From Homalodisca vitripennis (taxonomy: Eukaryota > Arthropoda > Insecta > Hemiptera > Cicadellidae): 64,000 nucleotides of DNA. Shown here piece after piece: positions 23,857 to 35,639 of the stretch. The first letter of the stretch is position 1, and every line of letters begins with the position of its first letter. The notes below the pieces were generated by a model. The model was not told where the DNA came from. It did no database searches and saw only the letters and a program-made list of their open reading frames with translations. The position numbers and the translations under genes were made by a program. The stretch lies in the NCBI RefSeq assembly GCF_021130785.1, contig NC_060210.1:186442501-186506500 (forward strand). Direction: 5' to 3'.

Positions 23857-23961
23857 TTCACTCGACACGGAAGCAGAGGACCTGGGTTTGCCTACCCAAC
23901 CAGCCCATTCCAGCCTCAGGATACCACTTACTGGCCCAACGGTTGGGCGGAACTAACAGAT
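23857..23961 (+). CDS. Copy 2 exon 2 (RHGxRxP)
   Basis: FTRHGSRGPGFAYPTSPF...WPNGWAELTD. Differs from copy 1 at only a few codons. Catalytic His retained. Confidence 0.92.
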
Positions 23962-24144
23962 GTAAGTCTGATCTTGAATATTAAATTACAAATAGTGTTT
24001 TTGCTTCCAATCCTTGCACTACTCAAAGTCTTTCATAGGGATCAACATTTCATATCCTAACAGGTAAGTTATTGAAGAAGTGTATGAATTTTTGCATTTG
24101 GTATGGTGAAAAGGGTTGATACAATGTGAATTATGAGTTAAGTA

Positions 24145-24453
24145 CTTTCAGCTCAGTGCAGCGTCTGAAATGTGACACTCAGTTACTCCTGGAATCCTAA
24201 GGTCCACGTCGGAATAGATAAAAAAGTCGGCGATGAAGAAGTTTTTTAACCCGAAAAAAGTTAAAAAAGAAGTTTTTTAACCCCAGGTTTTTATCTGAGT
24301 CTTTGCATCGAGTCTAGACATAAGAGACGAGCAGCAGGGCGTTTTAACATCAACAGGATGGCTACTTAGAAACTAGATAGAACTTGGTCGCGAAACGCAA
24401 AAGGAGTCTAGTCCCTGAGGGTTTCAGATTTCAGACGCTGCACTAAGAGGAAG
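24145..24453. mobile_element. MITE (same family as 6011-6276), copy 2 intron 2
   Basis: Ends CAGCTCAGTGCAGCGTCTGA and TTTCAGACGCTGCACTAAGA are inverted repeats. It sits at the place homologous to the copy 1 element, so it predates the copy 1/2 duplication. Confidence 0.7.
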
Positions 24454-24536
24454 AGGAAATGGAGCTAAATGCAGCTAAATCACATTGTAAAATTGATTTC
24501 ATTCTTAAACCTGGCAGAGTCCCAGAACACGGTGGC

Positions 24537-25030
24537 TTAACCAAATGTTTTGGTTGTTTCGTCCATCACTTGAGATAACCTCTCATTCCATCTAGTCCTA
24601 AAAGGATCTTTGCACTTACTTCCGGAGTGACAGAATTCAGGATGGGTAAGTTGGTGGTAATGGTTGTGTACTGTCCAGATCCTATGAGGAGGGATAGGGG
24701 GATATATTACAGCCATGTTGCATTTGAAATGAGGAATATCATCTCCGTTACATCTTATTCTGTGAAATGATGCAGGGGAAAGCACTCCTACGTGTCTATC
24801 AATAGCATTGGAAACTAAAGGTGCGCCACCATGGCCAGCAGTCATCCTCCGTAGTAGATAACACCTATCAAGCCACCCCTGCACCCTAACACCTCGACAT
24901 CTGCGGTGAGTGATCATACCTGTACCACTCCTAGAGATCCATAGAGTTGCTCAGATGTAACACATCGGTTTTTGTTGTACCCGGTGTAGGTTCAACTGGA
25001 AGGCATATACCATCCAGAATTCAACTTTTG
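24537..25030. repeat. Interspersed repeat in copy 2 intron 2
   Basis: Matches the segment at 1760-2205 in several blocks and has GC content above its flanks. A 126-codon minus-strand frame (24537-24917) is open but matches nothing I recognise. In copy 1 only the outer parts survive. Confidence 0.5.
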
Positions 25031-25102
25031 GGGAACTCTGAATCACATTTTAGAACAAACAGTTTTAGATGGTAGACGATTATTTAGTGATTTTACTTTC
25101 AG

Positions 25103-25342
25103 AAAGGTCACTTGCAAATGTACACACTTGGAAAGAAATTTCGTTCGTTGTACGATGGGTTTCTGGAAGAAATATACAGCCCCAAGGACTTCCAAGCCAA
25201 CACCACTCTGCTTGAACGGACCATGATGAGCGCGAGTCTGTTTCTAGCGGGGTTGTTTCCTTCTCGTGATCTACATTTGTATAACACATATTTTCCCTGG
25301 AATTCTGTGCCGATATACCCTACCTACAAGGATCACTACAAT
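25103..25342 (+). CDS. Copy 2 exon 3
   Basis: 80 codons, KGHLQMYTLGKKFR...ERTMMSASLFLAGLFP...YPTYKDHYN, donor GTAAGT. Confidence 0.92.
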
Positions 25343-25610
25343 GTAAGTATTCAATAGCAAGCACAGTTTTTTATTGCGAGTTAAAAGTTCCTATTTTTTA
25401 TACATCAGTTAATGCTGAAATATTGTACAGTCCTGTTTATTGAGTTAAAATATTAAATGGTCATTTAGGGTTATTCTAAAAATTACAAGAAAGGCGGTGA
25501 GATACTTCATTATTGTAGACTATCGTAGAGCTTTGCAAGCCCATCTTTAAAAGCTCTTTTACCTATATTGTTGAGATAGTTAATCATTTGTAAGTCTTCT
25601 CGAGTGGAAC

Positions 25611-26511
25611 TGCTTTATCCATTTAAACATTTTCAACTGTATTCAGTGGTTGTTACCGAAGCAAAGTGGTCAAAATGCCAAGTGACGATTATTTACTTAC
25701 TGCTTTATCCATTTAAACATTTTCAACTGTATTCAGTGGTTGTTACCGAAGCAAAGTGGTCAAAATGCCAAGTGACGATTATTTACTTACTGCTTTATCC
25801 ATTTAAACATTTTCAACTGTATTCAGTGGTTGTTACCGAAGCAAAGTGGTCAAAATGCCAAGTGACGATTATTTACTTACTGCTTTATCCATTTAAACAT
25901 TTTCAACTGTATTCAGTGGTTGTTACCGAAGCAAAGTGGTCAAAATGCCAAGTGACGATTATTTACTTACTGCTTTATCCATTTAAACATTTTCAACTGT
26001 ATTCAGTGGTTGTTACCGAAGCAAAGTGGTCAAAATGCCAAGTGACGATTATTTACTTACTGCTTTATCCATTTAAACATTTTCAACTGTATTCAGTGGT
26101 TGTTACCGAAGCAAAGTGGTCAAAATGCCAAGTGACGATTATTTACTTACTGCTTTATCCATTTAAACATTTTCAACTGTATTCAGTGGTTGTTACCGAA
26201 GCAAAGTGGTCAAAATGCCAAGTGACGATTATTTACTTACTGCTTTATCCATTTAAACATTTTCAACTGTATTCAGTGGTTGTTACCGAAGCAAAGTGGT
26301 CAAAATGCCAAGTGACGATTATTTACTTACTGCTTTATTCCATTTAAACATTTTCAACTGTATTCAGTGGTTGTTACCGAAGCAAAGTGGTCAAAATGCC
26401 AAGTGACGATTATTTACTTACTGCTTTATCCATTTAAACATTTTCAACTGTATTCAGTGGTTGTTACCGAAGCAAAGTGGTCAAAATGCCAAGTGACGAT
26501 TATTTACTTAC
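25611..26511 (+). repeat. 10 x 90-bp nearly perfect tandem array, copy 2 intron 3
   Basis: Units start (TGCTTTATCCATTTAAACAT) at 25611, 25701, 25791, 25881, 25971, 26061, 26151, 26241, 26331 and 26422. Copy nine has one extra T. Because 90 is a multiple of 3, an open frame of about 247 codons with a 30-residue repeat results. It lies in an intron and looks incidental. Copy 1 has one partial unit. Confidence 0.97.
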
Positions 26512-26559
26512 TAAATACAGAAGTCTAAAAGTAGTAAAATGATAGGACCTATACAATTT

Positions 26560-26700
26560 TCCATGAGCTTCATTTCTATATGAGGAACATAGAGTTTGAT
26601 GTTGGTACATGTCTATTTATTGGATTTAGCGATATTGAATATTTTTCATTTATCTTCTAAGTAATCTAGATTGCAATGATAAAATCGTAGAATAAATAAA
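26560..26700 (+). repeat. 'CTGTCTGTCCG' family repeat, 3' part, copy 2 intron 3
   Basis: GACCTATACAATTTTCCATG...GAGCTTCATTTCTATATG matches 7670-7790. The 5' part present in copy 1 has been lost. Confidence 0.5.
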
Positions 26701-27527
26701 ATAAAAATAAAATTGAGTAAAATAAAACGGGAGTTCAACATAATATTACTTATTTATTTGGCCAAATGAAAAATAATAGAATGGACAGTGAATTAAGCTG
26801 TTTTCCAAAGAAATGTTATATCATTAGCTATCCTTCGCGGTAAATGCATATATCCATACTTGAGAATTGATAAATACTGAAGAATTAATGGATTCTGAGG
26901 ATTGTAGTTCACACGTTAAAAGCTAACGCTATTGTAAATAATGTATTAGATACAATAATTGTTATTAATTTTTACATTAGAATGACACATGTAAATAATA
27001 TAAAGTAATTAGAAGCCTCAAATAACTCTCCAATAATTATTTGGTGTAAAATATGTTACCACGTGTATTTTTACATAACAAAAATATAAAATTCTCTATC
27101 TTGTAAGTCTTATTGGATAAAACCATTTAGAAAATCAACAAAAGTGAATAAACATTAATTAATGTACGACAAGTACGCTCGTAATATGAAGTTTTTGCCC
27201 AAGTTTTAGTGTAACCTTACACAATAGCGCGCCGTTCTACAATTATTCAGCTTCCTAAATACTTAGTTTTGATTATTTGATTTTTAACTAAGCTTAAATT
27301 AACTTAATGATAGGTAACTTAAACCATAAATTATGCCTAAAAACTTTCTTTATTTTAAATTAATTAAATCTCAAGTGTTTTCAGATTTTTTAACTTTCCA
27401 TTATTCTCACAGGTCTAAAATAAAAAATAACTATCTGGATAAAATGTAAGTGATAAAACATATGAAAGTTCAATATTGAAAGTACATTCTTGAAGCTCTT
27501 GTTTTATTGGAAATGATATATTAATTT

Positions 27528-27774
27528 AAACAAACTCTCCAATAATATAAAGTTTTTATTTTTGTGTTTATATATACATATAACATACTGTGCTGTCATA
27601 GAATATTACCTCTTTGTATTTTTAATGACATATGTTTTTATTTAGTACAAAATTGTTTATGTTACTATTGTTATTATTACTTTCATTCAGTTGTGTGAGT
27701 CCGAAGATGTACTCATTGAGTACGAAAGGCCTCACCAAAATAAAAAAAACTTTATATTATTGGAGAGTTTGTTT
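27528..27774. mobile_element. MITE of about 247 bp, copy 2 intron 3
   Basis: The left end AAACAAACTCTCCAATAATA is the reverse complement of the right end TATTATTGGAGAGTTTGTTT. The inverted match extends about 30 bp with a small indel in an A/T run. No coding sequence. Absent at the homologous site in copy 1. Confidence 0.75.
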
Positions 27775-28449
27775 CAATTAATATATTGAAAGTACAGTTT
27801 AAAGCCTCTATCTGAATTTCATTCAATGTTACATCCGAGTTTGAATGAAATATTAAATTTTAAATATGTTTGTTTATGATCTGATCTTAAAGATAAGTAA
27901 TTTAAATTATATACATTTCATTTACAAATAAAATTAAAAAATACCAGATCTAGGGGTCTTCAAATCCAGAGTTATTATAGAATTCAGACCTTAAAAATGG
28001 GGAATAACAAACTGGGTTCACCAAAGCAGGTGTGTAACGGATTCGGTACTTGAGATACCACTGTCCCTCTCATTATTTATTCTCTTTCTAATTCATATAT
28101 TTGCTGAAAATGTAAATAAAGTCAATAGTAATTTTGGTATAAATCAAAATAATTGGGTATTGCAGAACTCCTATAAGGAAAACCACTATCTTAGTTGATT
28201 TTTAAATTTCCATCGTTAAATATTGTCGTACACCAAATGGTTATAAAGATATAACAAAAACAGCCTTTATAACACCTTTGTCTAAATCGATTGCCAAAAA
28301 ATTGTGCACTCCTGTGTACATGTGCAGTATGTACTGTGCTTATGATTGCTTTACAATCTCTAGAAATGTAATGTGACCTTGTAATATTTAAATTACAGTT
28401 GTATCGTGTTTTAAATATTCATAATAAAGTAGGGTGATATATTTTTCAG

Positions 28450-28662
28450 ATTGCGTACATGATAGGGTCTCAAGAGTGTCCGATATTTCAAGCAGCTTCG
28501 AGCGAGGCTGTGGGGCGATTCAGAGATGAATATAAGGAAAATATTACCGAATTCCTTGAATTTGTTGGACCATACACAGGAATTGACCTTGCAGAGTCAT
28601 TCAACAGCACCGAATCAATTTGGATGGCCATTTTCACAATTTGGGAGTCTGTTTATACAGCG
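28450..28662 (+). CDS. Copy 2 exon 4
   Basis: 71 codons, IAYMIGSQECPIFQAASSE... to ...IWESVYTA. Donor GTAGGT as in copy 1. A partial decayed duplicate follows at 28757-28858. Confidence 0.9.
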
Positions 28663-28736
28663 GTAGGTTCTGTAAGAAATATAGACAATGAGAGTACAGT
28701 AATAGAGGCATTCTAACCGAAAACTTCCTTTTTATT

Positions 28737-28757
28737 CATATATATATATATATATAT
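28737..28757. repeat. (TA)n run
   Basis: About 20 bp of TA separating exon 4 from its partial duplicate. Confidence 0.8.
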
Positions 28758-28858
28758 TTGTTAGACCATATACCTCAATTGATCTTGCAGAGTCATTCAA
28801 CAGCACCGAATCAATTTGGATGGCCATTTGCACAATGTGAGAGTCTGTTTACACAGTA
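28757..28858 (+). pseudogene. Partial duplicate of exon 4
   Basis: About 100 bp repeating the last half of exon 4 (LAESFNSTESIWMAI readable) and ending in its own GTAAGT donor. It has a TGA where exon 4 has Trp (MWES to M-stop-ES). It lies right after a (TA)n run and is absent from copy 1. Confidence 0.85.
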
Positions 28859-29378
28859 GTAAGTCTGTATGAAAATAATTAACTAACTTGAACAGATAAT
28901 AATATATTTATAAAAACAAATACATAGGCTCTGCTGAGTTTTGCAGAGATTAATCGCAGGCAATTTTGGTCGTTTCCAAAGTTAGTTACGTGGATTTCGG
29001 ATGTATTCCAAAATAGTTATAAATTTGGGCCAATCATGCGAGACGGTATTGGCTGAGTCGAAAACGAAATTTTTTAAAATCTTGCAGTAATTCCACCAAA
29101 ACAGCTAAATTATAACAGCAAAATAGCTTCATTTTGAGCATTTTCCCCAGTAAATACACATACGTTACGATATTACATATGTTTAATGATTTTAATGGTT
29201 TTTGAAGTTTTATTAAGCTACAGTAAGAATATATTCATAACTTTTTACTAACAATATTTGAATACATCATTTTAAAAACCAGATAATTGTTAATTATATT
29301 AACATGGCGACTATAGCTTACATGTTCATTTGTATATTTTAGCATCATATGTTAATTTTACAACTTATTCGCCAACAG

Positions 29379-29506
29379 ATTGAGGAAGGACTTTCCTCTT
29401 CCCTCTTGGACGGACAAAATCTACCCACAACCCTTAACCTTCTTGGCCGATCAACTTCTGAGGGCATCTTCAGTGGGCTCGGACACTCAGATAAGATATG
29501 CAGAGG
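29379..29506 (+). CDS. Copy 2 exon 5 (+1 frameshift)
   Basis: Begins IEEGL like its paralogs, then shifts frame. The nucleotide sequence still matches copy 1 to the GAGGGTAATA donor. Downstream family residues SDTQIRY exist only in the shifted frame. Confidence 0.88.
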
Positions 29507-29778
29507 GTAATAATATACTGAAATGATATTTGTCGTAAAATTACTTTTGGGAGTGACAGTTTTATCACAAGTTATTTATTTTTTTATTGCATTTATCACA
29601 AATAAAAGACGTTTCACAACTGATTAAATTCACATTAACTAAAATATAAAAATAAACTAACATTAACTACAAAAAATAAATACTAAAACAAAAAACTAAA
29701 AATACATTTTGAATATTGATTTTTATTTCAGTCATTATAATTTTACACTTACATATGTAAAATTTTACCTTTTTATCC

Positions 29779-29929
<151 letters not shown>

Positions 29930-30894
29930 CAAAGCCCTCACTCACTCAACGTTAGCTCTCCAACTTCCCGATATCCTATAAAGTTGAATTTTGGCATATA
30001 TATGGCTCATAACGTAAATAAAAAACTATAGTATTTTCGTGAAGGTCAATCATGCATAAAATAGAATATAATATATATTTATTCCTTCCATTAATTTACA
30101 TAGTTTTCTACACAGTGCAAATTTAACTCCATCGAATTTCTAGCCATCGAACCAAGTAGAGATGGCTAGCATAAAACGAAATTTTATAAGGACTGCAATG
30201 GGGTTGCAACCACAATAAAAACTACAACAACTTTCCGAAGTCCTAGAAAGATAGCCAAGTTTTATTGAGTAAATTCGTGGTGAAAATAATCTCAGCCTCA
30301 TATTAGACGTTTAATAGGCAATATTGTGTTGACAGAATCAGCCATATTACCATCGGTAAGAGTAAAGAGGGTCATATTTTACCAATTTTTCGGGGGTACA
30401 AGTCCTCTCTAATTTTGTAGAAAACAAACCGATCTATTCCTTACGTGGATAACTAATCTATCATGTAGCTGCAAAAAATATATCTAGCATGTTTCTATGA
30501 AAAAACAAACCTCAGTCTTACTCCTTAAATATCGAGTCTATGCGGATCTGAAGGAATAAAAAAGTAGGTTATGAATAAGGTCAATATGTATTCCCTGCAT
30601 AATTTTAACATTATATACATCTAGAATACAAAAACGGTATATTAGGCTTCCTAGAAACCATCCAGTGTAATCCAGATAAAGAGAATACCAATGCACGGTG
30701 AAGGAACCGTCACATCTGCCCAGATCCCAGGAGTCAAGTATGTGACAGAGTCCCATACTTCAGTTGCTGCACTAAGCGTAAGCTGCATGGATCTGAACTG
30801 AACATTCGCATTTAATCAAATCCTTTGATCTTGGGTACGTGACATAAACATGACTGTACTTCTCATTAAAAAAAACGCGATCTTCTTATTTCAG

Positions 30895-31121
30895 GTGAAT
30901 ATTTTAAGGTGGTTTTAAGTCTGATGAAAGCAAAGATCGAGGGTACCCTACGCCCAGACAGGAGGATGTTTTACTTCTCCGGGCATGATTTCACCCTCTT
31001 GGGGTTACAAGGTGTTCTGGGATTGGCCCAAGATCCATCTGGCCGCCTCAACACCCGGACGGGATCTGCCTTGATTCTTGAACTCCATAAAAACCTAAAA
31101 ACTGACAGTTTCTACGTTCAG
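30895..31121 (+). CDS. Copy 2 exon 6 (HD exon, beyond the premature stop)
   Basis: 227 nt. In the family frame: GEYFKVVLSLMKAKIEGTLR, FSGHDFTLLGLQGVLG, FYVQ, then GTAATA donor. Confidence 0.88.
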
Positions 31122-32374
31122 GTAATAAATGACTAATTTAAAAATAGTTTAAAAAAAAATGTATGTGACAGAACTTAATTTTTTCACTTTTTCTTTCACT
31201 TTGATAAATGCTACCCGTGGTTGTATAACCTTCTTCAGATCGCTTTTTTCAATGCATAATAGACTATTATTCTGTCTAATTTCCTTGCTGGATGTTCAAA
31301 ATTGACTTCTAAAAGGTTAGCTCCTCTCTATATGATGATTGAAATAAAATAGTAGTACTTTAGTTGAAAGAAATTACTGTTGCCGTTTGCAAGCGGGGAT
31401 AACTTTAACCTCGTAAAATCTCAGACGTATCAAAAAGGGGTTTTGATTTTGTATTAATATGGCATAACTTATTTTCGAAAACATAACACCTGAACACTAT
31501 ATGTACTGTAACAAACTATTTCTTAAACTAAATATTATTATTGTGTTAGATATAATTCAGAGGTTTTTAAAAAGTCCAGTGATGTATCGATAGTTTTTCA
31601 ACAACTATTAAATCTGCATATCATCATATAACCTAAATTATTCCCACGTGACAAACCATTGCATGGTATTTAAGGTTAGTTTCACTTAGTTTAAAAATTC
31701 TGATGGAACAAAAACAATGAAATGAAAATATTAACTACATTGTCTTCAATGTAGCAGTTTCTTAACTAGCAGCCATTTAAAGTTTTATATTACGCAGAAT
31801 TACATAGAGTTTATAATTTTATACCTGAGGATTTTCAATAACCGAACTTAGAAAGTTACTTTAGGATAAATACAGTTAAAATTAGAAACATAGATTAAAA
31901 AAAAATCATTTTAACCATATAAAGCCTCCCTTCAAACTTCATGTGTATAGTTAAAAGGGATACTTAGTGCATAATACTCAAGGCTGAAAAATACCTAGAA
32001 CAATTGGTTTATTCTACGTTTGAAGTTTATTTTTGACGATAGAAGGATTGTGAAGGAAACAGGATTTTTCCGGATGTTTCCCATCGTTAAGTAATATTAA
32101 AATCTTATTATATTTTGTATCAGTTCTATTTTCACTACAGCGATTGAATCTAATCAACAAGAGATTTAATTAAAAATGATCGATCCTTTGAAATTGAGAA
32201 AAATATCCGATAGATATATATAAAAAGAAAAGATCACTAAATCCTTAGATGAAAAAAAAATGAAAATAGAAATAAATCGTAAACGTACAATATGATAAGT
32301 ACGAACAATTGTTAACTGTCAATTAAAGTCAGAAAGTTTTTCCCTGTACTTTACTTTTTGATTTATTACTCCAG

Positions 32375-32539
32375 GTATTGTACATAGACGGAGCCTCTCC
32401 AGACTTGGAACCCCTAGACATCAACATCCCCGGCTGTGACTCTCCCTGTGACTTTCATCTGCTGTCGAACATCACTGAGAAATACACCAACATCACAGAT
32501 TGGGAGAAAGAGTGCCAAAGTATTGATAACCAATACTAA
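32375..32539 (+). CDS. Copy 2 exon 7 (C-terminus)
   Basis: 54 codons plus TAA: VLYIDGASPDLEPL, CDSPCDFHLL, NITEKYTNITDWEKECQ. Two residues longer than copies 3 and 4 at the end. Confidence 0.85.
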   Translation, partial: VLYIDGASPDLEPLDINIPGCDSPCDFHLLSNITEKYTNITDWEKECQSIDNQY

Positions 32540-32599
32540 TCTCAGCTGATAACCAACAGTTTTAAATTAATTGAGAATATATACTATTATATACAAATA

Positions 32600-32830
32600 T
32601 AATGGTAAGAGTGCGTTTACGTGTGGATGGATAGGCGTGCGTGCGCTCGCGTGCGTGTGTTATTTAATCACGTAATAAACAATAGACCGATTGTACTGAA
32701 ATTTTACATGGACAATCTTATAGGGTATAGTTAACATATAGGCTTAACCCTATTTCGAAAATCCCCCCGGGATCCGCCATACTGGTCTTGCAAACTTCCT
32801 TTTTGGATTAATAAATATGTAATAAATGCG
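32600..32830 (+). repeat. 'GACCGATTGTACTGAAATTTT' family repeat
   Basis: Homolog of the repeat after copy 1 (14600-14820), carried in the duplicated block. Confidence 0.5.
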
Positions 32831-33399
32831 TTTTTAATCACCTTTTAAAGTCAAGAATAATGTATTTAATAATTATAGACATTTAAAGAAGATATACAAG
32901 TAGTATATGTTTGTTACTATTAATATGTCAGATTCACTTTGCAAATGTCATATTGCATGCAGAAAATGCTAAATATGGTTCATATGTAGCATTGGGACTG
33001 TAATCAACTACAGTAAATGCGACATTTAATACATCGTAAGTGTGTTGAAAGCTAAGGGCTTCGAATTTAATCTCCATTTAGACTTTGGATTTCTCCACAA
33101 TGGGCTAAAATAGTTCAATACTTACTAGAATCGTTGGAGCGACCGAGTAAAATATCATTAAATATTCGAGAAATTTGAAGATAATTATAGAAAACAATTT
33201 CACTTTCCGACTTCAGGGCTCAATCTTTAAACTTAAATTTAAAACGGATCAAGAGATTGCAATTTCCTCCAGTGACTTGATAGTAACTTATCGATTATTT
33301 ATTTCAGGATTCTTTGAAATGCCATTTAAAAAGAATATGCTCATGGAGTTTTTCAAAATGGGTAGTATTGCATAAAAAAACTGATAATATCGTTATGAA

Positions 33400-34140
33400 G
33401 TTGTTTAAAACCTATTTTTTAATACGGTATTGCCCGAAATGTATAAAAAATTTTATATTAAAAATATTAAATTGTGCTATATAATGTGTGCAGTAACATT
33501 TTCTTTGTCTGAGCGATAAATGAATTTGTATAAGACATTCTTAATATATAGAACCAACATGAAAGTACGTACTGGATATACTGGGTCTATAAATCCAGTA
33601 ATGTGTACGATCGGATTTAAAAATCAGCTTATTTAGTCATAAATATATTAAGATTAGGCTGTCATTTTTGGCATTAAATACATGTCTCACATAGTTTTCT
33701 TACATCATAAGTTTTTTTAATTATAACGAGCGTTAAATTTACGAGTTAATTAAACTAAACTTGTTTCCGGAACAATATAGCCTAATCAGTATTGTTTTAG
33801 GTAAAACATGGTATTGGCATTCTTTTCGCATTCTTTTCAATTGTACTTCGGCTTTAAATGATACGCTATTTTTTTATTTAAAATTCGTTACCACAGTCAA
33901 TGTCGAATGAACCAATGGTAGTCCTATTATTATTATTGTATGTAGTTTAAAATGTTTCATAATCTCTAAGGTATTTAATTTTACTTCAGACATTATTTAT
34001 AAGTGTATCATTAGTGGTTAGGGCTTTTGTTTAATATGAAACACACACACAAAGTCCTATTGTTAATATATCTGTTTAGGTACATTCAATATTTTTGAAT
34101 AATATGTATACAATGTTATAAAAATGTTATACATATATTG
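33400..34140. other. Intergenic, nothing recognised
   Basis: AT-rich. Similarity to the region after copy 1 ends around 33390 (15330 in copy 1). Confidence 0.4.
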
Positions 34141-34143
34141 TTA

Positions 34144-34893
34144 TCACTTAATTTATATAAATTTATTGCTATCACTAGTTCCTGCTATTGTTTATTCGGT
34201 TCATTAGTAAACCTTTACTCAATCTTTCATAAAATACAGGTGGTCAAAGATTTTTGTCTGATATAGTATTGAATATTTTTCTTTTAACTTGAAGATAGAG
34301 CTTGTATTGATTACTTAATTTGTAAATGTCACTTAATTTATATAAATTTATTGCTATCACTAGTTCCTGCTATTGTTTATTCGGTTCATTAGTAAACCTT
34401 GACTCAATCTTTCATAAAATACAGGTGGTCAAAGATTTTTGTCTGATATAGTATTGAATATTTTTCTTTTAACTTGAAGATAGAGCTTGTATTGATTACT
34501 TAATTTGTAAATGTCACTTAATTTATATAAATTTATTGCTATCACTAGTTCCTGCTATTGTTTATTCGGTTCATTAGTAAACCTTGACTCAATCTTTCAT
34601 AAAATACAGGTGGTCAAAGATTTTTTTCTGATATAGTATTGAATATTTTTCTTTTAACTTGAAGATAGAGCTTGTATTGATTACTTAATTTGTAAATGTC
34701 ACTTAATTTATATAAATTTATTGCTATCACTAGTTCCTGATATTGTTTATTCGGTTCATTAGTAAACCTTAACTCGATCTTTCATAAAATACAGGTGGTC
34801 AAAGATTTTTGTCTGATATAGTATTGAATATTTTTCTTTTAACTTGAAGATAGAGCTTGTATTGATTACTTAATCTGTAAATGTCACTTAATT
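34144..34893 (+). repeat. 4 x 185-bp tandem array
   Basis: Units begin (TCACTTAATTTATATAAATT) at 34144, 34329, 34514 and 34699, with a stub at 34884-34893. Copies differ at only a few positions. The AT-rich unit has no coding frame. It ends at a block with GTGAGG...CCTCAC inverted arms. Confidence 0.95.
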
Positions 34894-34985
34894 TAGGATC
34901 ACAAACCCTATGTGAGGTGTGTGATGAAGACAGCTTTATTGTCAAAAACCCTCACGAAATAAAAAGTAGAGTTATTAGTTTCTTT
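34894..34985 (+). repeat. Structured repeat end (hairpin arms GTGAG/CTCAC then AAATAAAAA)
   Basis: GTGAGG, then a GACA...TGTC hairpin, then CCTCAC and GAAATAAAAAG. A similar layout occurs in the MITE at 27703-27745 (GTGAG, GTACT...AGTAC hairpin, CTCAC, AAATAAAAA). Possibly a shared transposon end. Confidence 0.35.
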
Positions 34986-35409
34986 GCGACACTAATTTAA
35001 GAGATATTTAAAAATCTTTACTGTTGTGTGAGTACCAAAAGGTATGCTGGTTATAAAATTTGATATTTGTGCTAACTGTTTGTGTAATATCAAGTACTAA
35101 ATGTTTATGATTTGGATTGAATTCGTAAAACCTGCTATAATTAAAATAATCTACTGCTAGCCTGATTTAAAAAATAATAGTTACTTTTATTCTATAAAAC
35201 AGGATTTCAAAATTTTTCATATGTATATAATGAGTGTATTACTATATGATGTAAAATAGGTCTCAAAATTAAATTAGGCTCAAAATATTGAAAGGCACAT
35301 TTCTCTGTCAGTATGCAACATTTATTATTTATTTGAAATGTATAGGAATGATTGATTAAAATATTTTATAAACCACAAGGTCCCCTTACTGAAATAATTT
35401 TTGCCTTCA

Positions 35410-35578
35410 TACTCGATATTTAGGATCCGACAAAGGTCTTAATACTCGTTAGTCTTAATAGTTGTTATTAAGGATCCGTAAAGGTCTTAATGCAGTACTT
35501 GTTAGTATTATTTCTTATTATGTAGGATCCGACAAGGTTTTAACACTTGTTATTTAGGATCCGAAAAGGTCTTAATTT
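35410..35578 (+). repeat. Short imperfect tandem repeat (AGGATCCGACAAAGGTCTTAA)
   Basis: Four copies of GGATCCG(A/T)(C/A)AA(A)GG(T)(C/T)TTAA beginning at about 35422, 35471, 35524 and 35557, spaced 33-53 bp apart. Confidence 0.7.
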
Positions 35579-35639
35579 ATGGAATCGTATCGTCGATCGT
35601 CCCTGTCTTTGATAATTATTGTTAGAACAGCTTTGATAA

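Noticed and set aside
25604..26347. 247-codon repetitive protein
   Set aside because: It is the open frame of the 90-bp intronic tandem array; it has no start context or homology, and one unit with an extra T breaks it.
27703..27745. Hammerhead ribozyme suggested by CCGAAGA...CGAAA with a hairpin between
   Set aside because: The core reads CCGAAGA, not CUGANGA, and the outer arms pair in a way incompatible with hammerhead stems I and III.
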